A DNA stretch of 64,000 bases from Oceanobacillus sp. Castelsardo (GCF_001659985.1 NZ_LYCS01000005.1:37505-101504), one strand, 5' to 3'. Shown: positions 17,568 to 26,080, counted from the first letter of the stretch. Program-made: numbers and translations. The notes: generated from the letters alone by a model not told the origin.

Positions 17568-18024
17568 CACCATTCCCTAATATATTTTTATTTAAAATTT
17601 CATAAATCTCTTTAGTACCTTCTGCATTCTTAACTGACTCTAGTAATTCTTTATTTTGAAATAGCGACATAAGTCTTTTCAAAATATTAATTTGTTCATG
17701 TGGATCATTGATTGCAAGCATGAAAATCACTTGCGGATGTAAAACAATATCATTTGAACCCATCTGGGTAAATTCAACGGGTTTCTTTAATACACCTACA
17801 GCAATAGCTGAAGAATTCACATGAATACTATCAGTGTGAGGAATTGCAATATCAAATGCATCAGCCGGTAATCCAGTAGGATAAATCTTTTCCCTTTCTT
17901 TAACAGCGCTTACATATGTTTCCTTCACAACTCCTGAATTATAAAGAAGGGTCCCTAATTTCTCTATAGCATCTTGGGAGTCTTTACATTCTAAATCTTT
18001 AATAATATGATTTTCACTAATCAT
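17554..18024 (-). CDS. PTS subunit IIA, fructose/galactitol type
   Basis: A cytoplasmic phosphocarrier of the PtsN/GatA fold, 156 residues. The phospho-accepting histidine is H63 in IAIPHTD. The end motif region LKRLMSLFQNKELLESV matches the family. Its stop overlaps the IIB start, and its start lies 6 bases after the aldolase gene, so the operon is compact. It is not fused to other domains and so needs HPr from elsewhere. Confidence 0.88.
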   Translation of the reverse strand: MISENHIIKDLECKDSQDAIEKLGTLLYNSGVVKETYVSAVKEREKIYPTGLPADAFDIAIPHTDSIHVNSSAIAVGVLKKPVEFTQMGSNDIVLHPQVIFMLAINDPHEQINILKRLMSLFQNKELLESVKNAEGTKEIYEILNKNILGNGDGND

Positions 18025-18030
18025 AGCTTG

Positions 18031-18777
18031 TCACCACACTTTTCCTGTTTCCATCATTTTTGGAATAATATCCTTGTCGTTGAGAGTTTCAATGCTCCCT
18101 TTATGAAGGGGACCAGACGTAATTCCCATAGAAAGTTTAATGTTTTCTAAATCTCGTAATTGTTTTTCGCTAAGCGATCTCCCCATTTGAAGTTTTTCTA
18201 ATTCCAAAATTACTTTTGCATAATACTCCATAACCTCTAGTCGGTAATATGATTGATAAACATCTTCACCCCAAGTCAGGGCACCATGATTTGACAGAAG
18301 GACACCGTTAAAATTTTTACAGAATGGAGCAACACTATTACCAACTTCATCTGTACCAGGTTTTGCATATCGGGCAACTGGAATTACTCCAAGTTGTAAT
18401 GCTGCTTCAATTAATACTGGTTTATCCAAAGGAATACCAGCTATTGCACAAATGGTCGCATACATAGGATGAGCATGTGTAACACTATTAACCTTTTTAT
18501 TTTCCTTGTACACTTTTAGATGCATTTTAATTTCGGACGACGGTTTGCATTCACCTTCAATGATGTTGCCATCAAGGTCTAATTTAACCATCATCTCTGG
18601 CTTCATAAAACCTTTGGAAATCCCAGTTGGTGTTGCCCAAATATAATTATCCGACACTTTTAAAGAAATATTTCCATCATTACTGGCAACAAATCCCTTT
18701 TCATACATTCTTCTACCGATTTCTACAATCATTTCTTTAGCTTCTTTATCAGCAGGAAATACCAACGAATATTCCAC
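18031..18777 (-). CDS. Class II aldolase/dehydratase family enzyme
   Basis: A zinc enzyme of the fuculose-1-phosphate aldolase/RhaD/AraD/MtnB superfamily, 248 residues. The zinc histidines are H101 and H103 (VTHAHPMYAT) and H164 (LLSNHGALTWG); the acid is E82 (SSEIKMHL). Their spacing equals that of E. coli FucA (E73, H92, H94, H155), so the active site appears intact. The family includes retro-aldolases and the MtnB dehydratase. It is the first gene behind the operon promoter. The start is uncertain: a GTG at 18777 lies only 2-3 nt from AGGAGG, and a TTG four codons later is better spaced. With the RuBisCO-like protein it recalls the MtnB-MtnW pair, but no methionine salvage genes are present. 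Confidence 0.87.
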   Translation of the reverse strand: MEYSLVFPADKEAKEMIVEIGRRMYEKGFVASNDGNISLKVSDNYIWATPTGISKGFMKPEMMVKLDLDGNIIEGECKPSSEIKMHLKVYKENKKVNSVTHAHPMYATICAIAGIPLDKPVLIEAALQLGVIPVARYAKPGTDEVGNSVAPFCKNFNGVLLSNHGALTWGEDVYQSYYRLEVMEYYAKVILELEKLQMGRSLSEKQLRDLENIKLSMGITSGPLHKGSIETLNDKDIIPKMMETGKVW

Positions 18778-18805
18778 CTCCTCCTAATTTTCTGAATACA
18801 ATTTT

Positions 18806-18887
18806 ATCATATAATCATAATGTTGATTTGTCAACATAATTAAACATATTTACGTTATAATCATTTTAAAACCAACATTTTTGTTGG
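18806..18887 (-). promoter_or_regulatory. PTS/aldolase operon promoter and twin operators
   Basis: The minus strand has TTGACA (18829-18834), exactly 17 bp, then TATGAT (18806-18811). A perfect inverted repeat, ATGTTGA-TTTG-TCAACAT (18820-18837), overlaps the -35. A second, CCAACA-TTTT-TGTTGG (18872-18887), lies about 35 bp upstream. Both use CAACA/TGTTG half sites with a 4-bp centre. They are good candidates for binding by the DeoR protein encoded at the end of the operon. Confidence 0.75.
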
Positions 18888-18987
18888 GATTATGTGGGTT
18901 TTGAGTGATCTGTGTATTTGTCTTATGTTGAGTCGGACAAAAGAAAATCCCTATCTTGATTTCTTATATAAGCCATGATAGCTATGC

Positions 18988-19004
18988 ACAGGGACAGGTC
19001 CCGC
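18988..19004. repeat. REP-like element, partial
   Basis: ACAGGGACAGGTCCCGC matches the core of the dispersed palindrome family. A half element in inverse orientation occurs at 19108-19123. Confidence 0.7.
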
Positions 19005-19030
19005 ATCTTTTTGGCTCCTTGTCAACAATA

Positions 19031-19072
19031 AAAGGACAGGCTTCACATTTCGTAAAGCACTGCCCTTTTTTC
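19031..19072 (-). terminator. Terminator downstream of the chemoreceptor gene
   Basis: Arms AAAGGACAG and CTGCCCTTT (one mismatch) with supporting CTT/AAG pairs. T runs lie on both sides, so it may act in either direction between the divergently placed operons. Confidence 0.55.
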
Positions 19073-19107
19073 AGAATATTAATCCTTGACTTATTTTCCA
19101 TTATACA

Positions 19108-19123
19108 CTGTCCCCCCGGCTCA
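19108..19123 (-). repeat. REP-like half element supplying the chemoreceptor stop codon
   Basis: Minus-strand TGAGCCGGGGGGACAG: the TGA at its tip is the stop codon of the chemoreceptor gene ending at 19121. The same relation is seen for prpB and the histidine kinase. Confidence 0.65.
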
Positions 19124-20839
19124 AAACCGAAATGTCTGCACCAAATCTTGCAAATCCGTCGCCATTTGTCTTAACATCTGGGAGGACGCTGAAATTTCTT
19201 CCATAGATGCTGTTTGTTCTTCAGATGCTGCTGCAACATTTTGGCTATTCGCTGAGGATTGGTCGGAAACGGTTGAAATGGTCTCTACCAATTCCACAAT
19301 GGACTGTGAACCTTTATTCACTTCCTCAATAATGGTAGAAACTTGTACAGACTGTTCTGCTACATCCTCTACCATACTCGTAATCTCTTTAAAGGTATCA
19401 CCGGTTTGATTTACTAATTTAATTCCTTCATCTGTTGATTCTTTCCCTTCCTGCATGGAGTCTACTACTTTTCTAGTCTCATTTTGAATTTCCTCTATGA
19501 TTTCACGTATATGGGCTGTTGCCTGTCCAGATTGAGTAGCTAGTTTTCGTACCTCTTCTGCAACGACCGCAAATCCTTTACCATGTTCCCCAGCTCGAGC
19601 AGATTCAATCGCGGCATTTAAAGCAAGTAAATTCGTTTGTTCGGATATTTTAGCAATGATAGTCGTTATTTCCCCTACTTCATTTGATTTTTGACTTAAT
19701 ACTTGAACAATATCATAGGTTTGCGAAACTTTCTGTTGAATTTGATCCATTTGGCGAGTCGTATACGTAACTACTTGTTGCCCATCTACTGCTTTTTCAC
19801 TTGTCTTAGAAGTAAGGTTCGCCACCATCCCCATAGACGTTGAAGCTCGGTCCATACCATCAGACATATCTCTCACGACGGTCGTTGCATTTTGTGTGCT
19901 GTCCGCTTGATTCTCCGCACCAACCGCTATTTCTTGAATAGCATCACTAATTTGTTCGGATGCTTGGCTTGTTTGCTCTGTACTTGCAGTTAGCTGTTCA
20001 CTCGTTGCCGCAAGCTGCTCTGCATTTTGTTCTACTTTAGATAAAACTTGATGTAAATTATCCCTCATTAAATTAAAGGAACTGGAAAGATCTCCAATTT
20101 CATCCTTATTTTTAACTTCAATTTTTTCAACTGTAAGATTTCCATTTGCAATTTCACGTGCCGAATTGGAAACACGTACAATCGGCTTCACAATCCATCT
20201 TGATACCGCCATTCCTATCACTACTAACAATCCCAGGGAAACAACGGCTGAAATTAATAGTAAAATAAAAGTTTGTTGAACCTTTTCTTTATTCTCTTTA
20301 ATAGCTAATTCAATTTCATTATTAGTAGATTCAGCTAAGATTTTCGACTCATCAACCATTTTCGTTGCCATAGTACTTGGAATATCCGCTAAAGAGGCGA
20401 TTAATTTCACTTGGGAATTACTATCTTGATACGGGATAGCTACAGTCGCAGCATCTAGAAATAACTTATTCATTATTTCAATTTTACGTAAACTATCCTT
20501 CTCATCTTGAGTATTCACGAGTTCCCGTGATGCTTGGATTCTCTTCTGCACTTCCTTATTTGACTCTTCTATCTCAGCTACTAATTCTGTATTCCCCGAT
20601 AAAAAGAAAGCACGTAAATGATCAATTTGACTCTTCGCTTGAATTTGAATTTCATCAATATGTTTCAAAACAGCTACGTGTCGATTCATGATTTCTAAAT
20701 TAGACTTTTCCACCGCTTTCAATTGGGAAAAATAAATCACCGAGGCACTAAAGAACACAATACCTATAACTAAAAAACTCAAGCCTATTTTTTTATTAAT
20801 AGAAAAGGACTTATTTTTTTCTCGTTTATTTTTTCTCAT
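19121..20839 (-). CDS. Methyl-accepting chemotaxis protein
   Basis: A transmembrane chemoreceptor of 572 residues. TM1 is at about residues 18-38, followed by an extracellular helical sensor of about 150 residues (four-helix-bundle type), TM2 at about 190-212, a HAMP domain ([23 protein letters not shown]), and a long signalling coiled coil. The hairpin tip [23 protein letters not shown] contacts CheA and CheW. It lies 34 bases downstream of a ribose-type binding lipoprotein and probably shares its transcript, so that protein may present a ligand to this receptor. Its stop codon coincides with a REP-like tip. Confidence 0.93.
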   Translation of the reverse strand: MRKNKREKNKSFSINKKIGLSFLVIGIVFFSASVIYFSQLKAVEKSNLEIMNRHVAVLKHIDEIQIQAKSQIDHLRAFFLSGNTELVAEIEESNKEVQKRIQASRELVNTQDEKDSLRKIEIMNKLFLDAATVAIPYQDSNSQVKLIASLADIPSTMATKMVDESKILAESTNNEIELAIKENKEKVQQTFILLLISAVVSLGLLVVIGMAVSRWIVKPIVRVSNSAREIANGNLTVEKIEVKNKDEIGDLSSSFNLMRDNLHQVLSKVEQNAEQLAATSEQLTASTEQTSQASEQISDAIQEIAVGAENQADSTQNATTVVRDMSDGMDRASTSMGMVANLTSKTSEKAVDGQQVVTYTTRQMDQIQQKVSQTYDIVQVLSQKSNEVGEITTIIAKISEQTNLLALNAAIESARAGEHGKGFAVVAEEVRKLATQSGQATAHIREIIEEIQNETRKVVDSMQEGKESTDEGIKLVNQTGDTFKEITSMVEDVAEQSVQVSTIIEEVNKGSQSIVELVETISTVSDQSSANSQNVAAASEEQTASMEEISASSQMLRQMATDLQDLVQTFRF

Positions 20840-20872
20840 AGCCTTACCCCCTCACTTTCCTACCCAGCCTTT

Positions 20873-21841
20873 TTATCTAAACTTATCCACGTTTTCTTTC
20901 ACGATTAGTTCTGCAGGAATGTAAATCGACTCTTTCGGAACTGTTTCTCCTTTAGCCATACGTAAAGCAGTACTCATCCCCGTTTGCCCCTGTTCTTTCG
21001 CATTTTGTAAAACAGATACTGCTAATTTATTTGACTTGATATACTGAAGGCCATCCGGTGTCCCATCAATACCGGCAAAAATGATTTCATCACGAATTCC
21101 AGCTTCCTCAGCAGCTTTTATAGCTCCAATCGCCATTTCATCATTATTAGCAACGACAGCATCTATTTTGATACCGGATTCAATCCATGTTTTCATAAGA
21201 CTTTTCGCTTCGTCCTGACTCCAGTTTGCGGTACCTTCTAATACGACCTTCATCCCTTTATGTTCTTCCATAACTTGTTTATTTCCCTTTGTCCGATTTA
21301 TTTGAGATTCTTGCCCCATCGGTCCGTTCATAATCGCAATATTTCCTTTACCTTTTAACATTTGGGCAATTCGTTCCATTTGCATAACTCCGAAAGATAC
21401 GTCATCAGAACCAATAAATACACTTTCCGTTTCCAAACTTGAACGATTGATTAGTACAATGGGAATATCTGCTCTTTCTGCTTTTTCCAAAATTAATTCA
21501 GCAGCTATGACATCTACAGGGATAAGCATAATCGCATCTACCCCCTGCTCAATAAACTGTTCTGCCTGATCAATTTGCTTATTGGAATCATTCCCAGCAT
21601 CTATATAATCCGCTTTCATTTCATTGGAATGTTCATCAACAAATTCTTTTACACCATCTAACACCATATTTAAAAAGGTGTCCTCATAATTAGCATGGGC
21701 AACCCCAATCACAAGCTTGTCACTTTGATTAGCTTGCTCTTCTGTCGATGCATCTTTGGAAGTGCTACAACCTGATATCAAAACTATTAAAAGTAGAATA
21801 ATAGAAAAGTTCAACCAATATTTTTTCTTCCAATTCATCAT
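20873..21841 (-). CDS. Sugar-binding lipoprotein, RbsB/LacI fold
   Basis: A periplasmic-binding-protein-type receptor of about 322 residues. The signal peptide ends in the lipobox LISGC followed by STSKDAST, so it is lipid-anchored outside the membrane. The mature part has RbsB-like stretches: IGVAHANYEDTFLNMVLDGV, QAEQFIEQGVDAIMLIPVD, and VANNDEMAIGAIKAAEEAG near residue 235. ATG 21841 or the adjacent ATG 21838 follows AGGAG. No permease or ATPase accompanies it; instead a chemoreceptor follows. It could serve chemotaxis alone or share the ribose-type transporter at 50-53 kb. The ligand is unknown. Confidence 0.88.
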   Translation of the reverse strand: MMNWKKKYWLNFSIILLLIVLISGCSTSKDASTEEQANQSDKLVIGVAHANYEDTFLNMVLDGVKEFVDEHSNEMKADYIDAGNDSNKQIDQAEQFIEQGVDAIMLIPVDVIAAELILEKAERADIPIVLINRSSLETESVFIGSDDVSFGVMQMERIAQMLKGKGNIAIMNGPMGQESQINRTKGNKQVMEEHKGMKVVLEGTANWSQDEAKSLMKTWIESGIKIDAVVANNDEMAIGAIKAAEEAGIRDEIIFAGIDGTPDGLQYIKSNKLAVSVLQNAKEQGQTGMSTALRMAKGETVPKESIYIPAELIVKENVDKFR

Positions 21842-21924
21842 TTTCACTCCTATGTATGGATAATTATAGTTATTTCGTAATAGTTCAATAGTCATATATT
21901 AATGCAAATTTCGACAAATTACAA

Positions 21925-21964
21925 GAGCCAGGGGGACGGCTCCTACTTTTCCATCCCCCTGGCA
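21925..21964. repeat. REP-like element forming a 10-bp hairpin
   Basis: GCCAGGGGGA and TCCCCCTGGC are perfect inverted arms around a 17-nt centre, flanked by GA at the left tip. It is a variant of the palindrome family between the lipoprotein and methyltransferase genes. As RNA it could also end the methyltransferase transcript. Confidence 0.65.
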
Positions 21965-21969
21965 CATTT

Positions 21970-22569
21970 CTATTTCTTTATGACAACCTGAATTACATGA
22001 CCAAGACCTGTATGCCGTTTTCCTTCATTTCGCTCGGCTTCACCATAATAAAAATGGATACATTTATAATCCTTAATCCAATTTAAAATATCGATTGGAT
22101 CATATAACATTTCTTCGGATTTCGGACCACCAGTTTGATATTCAAGTTGATTTTCAGAGTATATTTCAAACATAATATACCCACCACTTTTTACAGACCC
22201 AATCATACTTTCAATAAGAAATTTTTGGTCCTTTTTTGGTACGTGCCCGAATACCATGACTGCTGCATCAAATTGATCTGTTCCAACTTTTTCTTTGGTC
22301 AAGTCAATCTCAACTGTTTTTACATTAACATTATTTTGACTAGCCAATTCTTCCGTTTTTTCAAGGCCAATTGACGACTGATCATAAGTCGTTACCTCAT
22401 GACCAAGTTTAGCTAGATAAACCGCATTCCGACCTTCTCCTTCAGCAAAGCACCCCACCTTTGAATGCTTTGGAATGATATAGCTCATACTGTTTATAAA
22501 TGCATTCTCTGTTTTACCATAAACAAAATCTTTATCTGAAAAACTGTTATCCCAATGTTCTTTTGACAT
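21970..22569 (-). CDS. SAM-dependent methyltransferase (class I)
   Basis: A cytosolic Rossmann-fold methyltransferase of 199 residues. Motif I is degenerate, VGCFAEGEGRNAVYLAKLGH, ending as in TehB/thiopurine-like enzymes. An acidic residue follows in VTTYDQSSIGLEK, and motif IV is FDAAVMVFGHVP. The start at 22569 (MSKEHWDNSFSDKDFVYG) has GGAG 9 nt upstream and matches the usual N-terminus of this group; the longer frame to 22611 is not supported. It is a single gene and the substrate cannot be told. Confidence 0.85.
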   Translation of the reverse strand: MSKEHWDNSFSDKDFVYGKTENAFINSMSYIIPKHSKVGCFAEGEGRNAVYLAKLGHEVTTYDQSSIGLEKTEELASQNNVNVKTVEIDLTKEKVGTDQFDAAVMVFGHVPKKDQKFLIESMIGSVKSGGYIMFEIYSENQLEYQTGGPKSEEMLYDPIDILNWIKDYKCIHFYYGEAERNEGKRHTGLGHVIQVVIKK

Positions 22570-22693
22570 ATATATCATCTCCATTTCTAATAGTTCCTTA
22601 ATATACCACAAGTTATTTAAAAATATAAGAAAGCTGAAATACGACCTACATAGTTTTCCTGATATATTTTATTAATTTTCTATACAATGAAAA

Positions 22694-22722
22694 TAAAAAG
22701 AGCCACCTTGATGGCAGCCCTC
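22694..22722 (-). terminator. Terminator after the DUF1311-type lipoprotein gene
   Basis: On the minus strand GGGCTGCC pairs with GGTGGCTC (8 bp including G-T pairs), loop ATCAA, then TTTTTATTTT. Confidence 0.65.
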
Positions 22723-22736
22723 AAACTAACATTATA

Positions 22737-23642
22737 TCAATCCATATAATTTTCAATTAAAAAATAAGTTCTATCGGAAGTTTCATTTGCTAAAAAGTCC
22801 ATTCCTGCAGCTCTTGATGAAGCATGTTCATCTGGCATCTCAGCAAATTTTTTCTCTTTCCTATCAATCCATTCTTTTTGATCCATTTTTAATTCTTCAA
22901 ATGCATCTTTGGGCATCGTTTCTTTTAATACTACCCAAACTTCTTGTAATAAATCATCCCACTCGCCATAGTATTGGCCATAGAAACCAGATACCATATC
23001 TTGTGCATACAATTTTTTGGCCTCACTTATTATCTTCTCTTCAAGATTGTCTGCTTTCTGCAAATATTCATTTCTTAAACTATTTTCTTCAGCTGTTTGT
23101 TGTGTTAAATCCTTTTCTTTTGACTGTTCATTTTCCATCTGTTTTTGTGATCTTATCTCTTCTTTTTTCTGTTCCTCTTGTTCTTTTATTCTTTTCTCTT
23201 CATTTTCTTTCTCCTCTTGTTCTTGTCTTTTCTCTTCTTTAACTTTTTCTTTTGCTTTATCCTCTGCTATATTATCCACTCTAATCATTCTATAGTCCTC
23301 TTCTGTTGCACCATCTGAAGTATTTGTAACGATTATATTATCTTTATCTTCAAAGTAACCTTCAAATAAAAATTCATTCAATCCGCTTTCTGGATTGACA
23401 ATTTCTAATATGAAACTATCATCTTGAGTTTCGGTTAGAATGTAGTCAACGGTCATCGGACCATCGTTTGATTCTTTTCTAACTATCATTCTATCTTCAT
23501 TCATTTCCATGTATGACCCTACTTTACCATCTGAGACTACTTTCCAACTTCCGATTATTTTACTTTCGTTGGAGCCACCACAAGCTACTAAAAACACACT
23601 TATAATAAGTATACCTAAAAATATTTTAATAAAAGATTTCAT
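22737..23642 (-). CDS. Lipoprotein with DUF1311/LprI-like C-terminal domain
   Basis: A surface lipoprotein of about 301 residues. The signal peptide ends in the lipobox LVAC followed by GGSNES. Residues about 30-120 form a small beta-rich region (IGSWKVVSDGKVGSYM...). Residues about 125-185 are an extremely charged Lys/Glu/Gln segment likely to be a long helix or coiled coil. The C-terminal 110 residues (YLQKADNLEEKI...LKMDQKEWIDRKEKKF) resemble the DUF1311/LprI family, some members of which inhibit lysozyme. ATG 23642 follows a GGGGGAAGAT box. Diverges from the S-box leader. The exact role is unknown. Confidence 0.75.
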   Translation of the reverse strand: MKSFIKIFLGILIISVFLVACGGSNESKIIGSWKVVSDGKVGSYMEMNEDRMIVRKESNDGPMTVDYILTETQDDSFILEIVNPESGLNEFLFEGYFEDKDNIIVTNTSDGATEEDYRMIRVDNIAEDKAKEKVKEEKRQEQEEKENEEKRIKEQEEQKKEEIRSQKQMENEQSKEKDLTQQTAEENSLRNEYLQKADNLEEKIISEAKKLYAQDMVSGFYGQYYGEWDDLLQEVWVVLKETMPKDAFEELKMDQKEWIDRKEKKFAEMPDEHASSRAAGMDFLANETSDRTYFLIENYMD

Positions 23643-23754
23643 CTTATCTTCCCCCTCCTTAACCAAACATACTAACTATACTAAACTATCTAATTTTAAT
23701 CCATATCATTAATGGTCCGTTTGCGGATTAAATCAACTTACAAAATTTTCACCC

Positions 23755-23783
23755 TTGACATTCATTTTTAGATAGTATATATT
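23755..23783 (+). promoter_or_regulatory. Promoter of the S-box operon
   Basis: TTGACA (23755-23760), a 17-bp spacer, TATATT (23778-23783). It sits about 30 bp upstream of the SAM riboswitch. Confidence 0.75.
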
Positions 23784-23811
23784 TGGTTTAATCAATTTAA
23801 TATTCTTAATA

Positions 23812-23914
23812 TTTCTTATCCAGAGAGGTGGAGGGACTGGCCCTTTGAAGCCTCGGCAGCGGACTTGTAAAAGTACTGTGCCAATTCCAGAAGCAATAAG
23901 CTTAGAGATAAGAA
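23812..23914 (+). ncRNA. SAM-I (S-box) riboswitch
   Basis: A classic S-box aptamer: P1 TTCTTATC (23813) pairs with GATAAGAA (23907). The invariant core AGAGAGGTGGAGGGACTGGC, GAAGCC, GGCAGCG and GTGCCAATTCCAG are all present. When SAM is bound P1 forms and the downstream terminator can fold. ATAAGAAGAG (23908-23917) is perfectly complementary to CTCTTCTTAT (23945-23954) in the terminator arm, giving the antiterminator used when SAM is low. So the following genes should turn on under methionine/SAM shortage. Confidence 0.95.
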
Positions 23915-23940
23915 GAGTGACTTCGTTTATTTATATAGTA

Positions 23941-23976
23941 AACCCTCTTCTTATTCTTTAAGAAGAGGGTTTTTTG
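23941..23976 (+). terminator. S-box riboswitch terminator
   Basis: Stem AACCCTCTTCTT / AAGAAGAGGGTT, 7-nt loop, then TTTTT. Its 5' arm is shared with the antiterminator. Confidence 0.92.
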
Positions 23977-24007
23977 TTTGAAAAATTATTTAAACGGGGG
24001 TGATCTA

Positions 24008-24763
24008 ATGTCTCTAATAAAGACAGAAAATGAACTTTTAAATGCGATTGAATTACTCAAAAAGAAACAATGGATAGATCTGACACATACATTTGGCCCT
24101 GATTCTCCACATTTTGCTGCATTTGACGATGCAGAAATTAAAACACTTTTTACACATGATGATGGATTTTTTGCTCAACGATTTAATTTCCCTGGACAAT
24201 ATGGCACTCATATTGATGCACCCATTCATTTCGTTCCAGGGGACAAGCGCTACTTAGAAGACCTTGAATTAAAGGAGCTTGTCCTACCACTTGTCGTCAT
24301 TGATAAGTCAAAAGAGGCAGAAGAAAATAATGATTTTATCCTTTCAGTCGATGACATTTTAGAGTTTGAAAAAGAACATGGAAAAATAGAAGCAGGTACC
24401 TTTGTTGCGCTTAGAACTGATTGGAGTAAACGCTGGCCGAATAAAGAAACTTTCGAGAACAAGGATGCAGATGGAAATAGCCATACACCAGGATGGGGTT
24501 TTGATGCACTTAAGTTTTTATTTGAAGAAAGGAAGATAAATGCCGTTGGTCACGAAACATTTGATACAGATGCTGCAATCGATGTTCGAAAAAACGGCTC
24601 TCTAATTGGGGAATATTATGTTCTTGAACAAGATACGTATCAAATCGAGTTATTAACAAATCTAGATAAAGTACCTACAAAAGGTGCTGTTATCTTCAGT
24701 ATTAGTCCGAAACCTGAGAAAGCATCCGGATTCCCAGTCCGCTCTTTTGCGATTTTACCTTAG
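24008..24763 (+). CDS. Cyclase-family metal hydrolase under SAM control
   Basis: A 251-residue member of the cyclase/kynurenine formamidase/isatin hydrolase family. The metal-binding motif is GQYGTHIDAPIHF (about residues 63-75, His-x-Asp...His), preceded by WIDLTHTFGPDSPHF and followed by VGHETFDTDA, where the second conserved His/Asp pair lies. The start at 24008 has GGGGGTGAT upstream; an earlier frame at 23978 overlaps the terminator. It is the first gene behind the S-box riboswitch and precedes a MetE-like gene, so its substrate is probably an amide or lactone in sulfur or one-carbon metabolism. That role is inference. Confidence 0.87.
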   Translation: MSLIKTENELLNAIELLKKKQWIDLTHTFGPDSPHFAAFDDAEIKTLFTHDDGFFAQRFNFPGQYGTHIDAPIHFVPGDKRYLEDLELKELVLPLVVIDKSKEAEENNDFILSVDDILEFEKEHGKIEAGTFVALRTDWSKRWPNKETFENKDADGNSHTPGWGFDALKFLFEERKINAVGHETFDTDAAIDVRKNGSLIGEYYVLEQDTYQIELLTNLDKVPTKGAVIFSISPKPEKASGFPVRSFAILP

Positions 24764-24775
24764 GGTACAAAGGCA

Positions 24776-24794
24776 CTGTAGCCGGACGTGGCCT
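24776..24794 (+). repeat. Short copy of the GCCGGACGTGGCCT element
   Basis: CTGTAGCCGGACGTGGCCT, followed by a hairpin-like TTTCCACG. The same word ends a longer structured repeat at 31573-31652. Confidence 0.55.
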
Positions 24795-24868
24795 TTCCAC
24801 GAATGAATTATCAACAAGGAGTTACTTTTGTAATTTACGGAATAATTAAACGATAGGGAGAGATAAAA

Positions 24869-25972
24869 ATGACAAAAACAGCAGTAAAAGCACCATTCAG
24901 AGCAGATCATGTAGGTAGTTTATTAAGACCTGAAAGAATCCATCAAGCACGAAAGGAATTCCAAGATGGTAATCTTACAGCAAGTGAATTATACAAAATA
25001 GAAACAGAGGAAATTAAACGAATTGTAGATAAGCAAATTGAAGTTGGTCTAGAAGCAGTTACGGACGGAGAGTTACGACGAAGATTTTGGCACACGGATT
25101 TCATGGAGCATTTAAATGGTGTGGAAGGCTATGTTCCTGAAAGTGGATTCGCCTTTAAAGGGGAAGAAACAGAAAGATATGATGTTCGAGTAGTAGGAAA
25201 GATTTCTTTTAACCCGGATCACCCACATTTGAAAGACTTTGCTCTTTTCAAAGAAATTGTTGGAGACCGTGCGATTGCAAAGCAAACAATTCCAAGTCCA
25301 AACCAATTTTTCAATGCTGGTATCCGTAACCTAGAAATCTACCCAGATGTGGAAGAATATGCGAATGATATTATTCAAGCATACCGTGATGCGATTAAAG
25401 CCTTTTATGATCTAGGTTGTCGCTATCTACAATTAGACGATGTATATATAGCTGGATTAAATGCACCCGAAATTCCTTTTAATGATAGCGGATATTCAAG
25501 GGAAGAACTAATTGAGCTTGCACTACGCGTTGCAAACGGAGTGTTAGAAGGAAAACCTGATGATTTAACGATAACTACACATCTTTGCCGTGGAAATTAC
25601 CGATCTAAATGGGCATTTGAAGGAAGTTACGCAAAAATCGCTCCAACCTTATTTGCCAAAGAAAGTGTAGATGGATTTTTCCTCGAATATGACGATGACC
25701 GTTCAGGTGATTTCCAACCACTAGACTATATTCCTAATGATGGCCCAAGGGTGGTATTAGGAGTATTTACATCCAAACATGGTGAATTAGAAGAGAAAGA
25801 AAATATTATCGCACGTGTGAAAGAAGCTTCTCAATATGTTCCATTAGAAAATTTATGCATTAGCCCACAATGCGGATTCGCTTCCACACATCACGGAAAT
25901 ATTTTAACCGAAGAAGAACAATGGACGAAGCTAAAATACATCGTGGATATTTCTAAAGAAATTTGGGGATAA
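24869..25972 (+). CDS. MetE-like (C-terminal domain type) methyltransferase, YxjG family
   Basis: A UROD/MetE-fold protein of 367 residues, equivalent to the catalytic half of cobalamin-independent methionine synthase. It begins APFRADHVGSLLRP, has YLQLDDVYIAG near residue 190, and carries a zinc site with HLC near residue 231 and CGFAS near residue 332. Bacillus YxjG and YxjH are close in size and also under S-box control. The N-terminal folate-binding half of MetE is missing, so the methyl donor may not be methyltetrahydropteroyl-glutamate. RBS: AGGGAGAG. It probably makes methionine from homocysteine with an unknown donor. Confidence 0.88.
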   Translation: MTKTAVKAPFRADHVGSLLRPERIHQARKEFQDGNLTASELYKIETEEIKRIVDKQIEVGLEAVTDGELRRRFWHTDFMEHLNGVEGYVPESGFAFKGEETERYDVRVVGKISFNPDHPHLKDFALFKEIVGDRAIAKQTIPSPNQFFNAGIRNLEIYPDVEEYANDIIQAYRDAIKAFYDLGCRYLQLDDVYIAGLNAPEIPFNDSGYSREELIELALRVANGVLEGKPDDLTITTHLCRGNYRSKWAFEGSYAKIAPTLFAKESVDGFFLEYDDDRSGDFQPLDYIPNDGPRVVLGVFTSKHGELEEKENIIARVKEASQYVPLENLCISPQCGFASTHHGNILTEEEQWTKLKYIVDISKEIWG

Positions 25973-25982
25973 GTAGAGACAT

Positions 25983-26003
25983 GGGGACAGGTCCCTCGTC
26001 CCA
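25983..26003. repeat. REP-like element
   Basis: GGGGACAGGTCCCTCGTCCC at the 3' end of the MetE-like gene. An inverse copy lies at 26368-26395, so the pair brackets about 360 bases. Confidence 0.75.
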
Positions 26004-26080
26004 ATCTAGATAGTGAACGAGGAACTAAGCAACTACTTGCCGCACGAGGAACGGCTAACCTTTTAATAACTAGTTTCACG

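Noticed and set aside
18031..18777. MtnB methylthioribulose-phosphate dehydratase and MtnW as a methionine salvage pair
   Set aside because: No mtnA, mtnK, mtnX or mtnD nearby, and the operon contains a PTS. Active-site spacing equals FucA.
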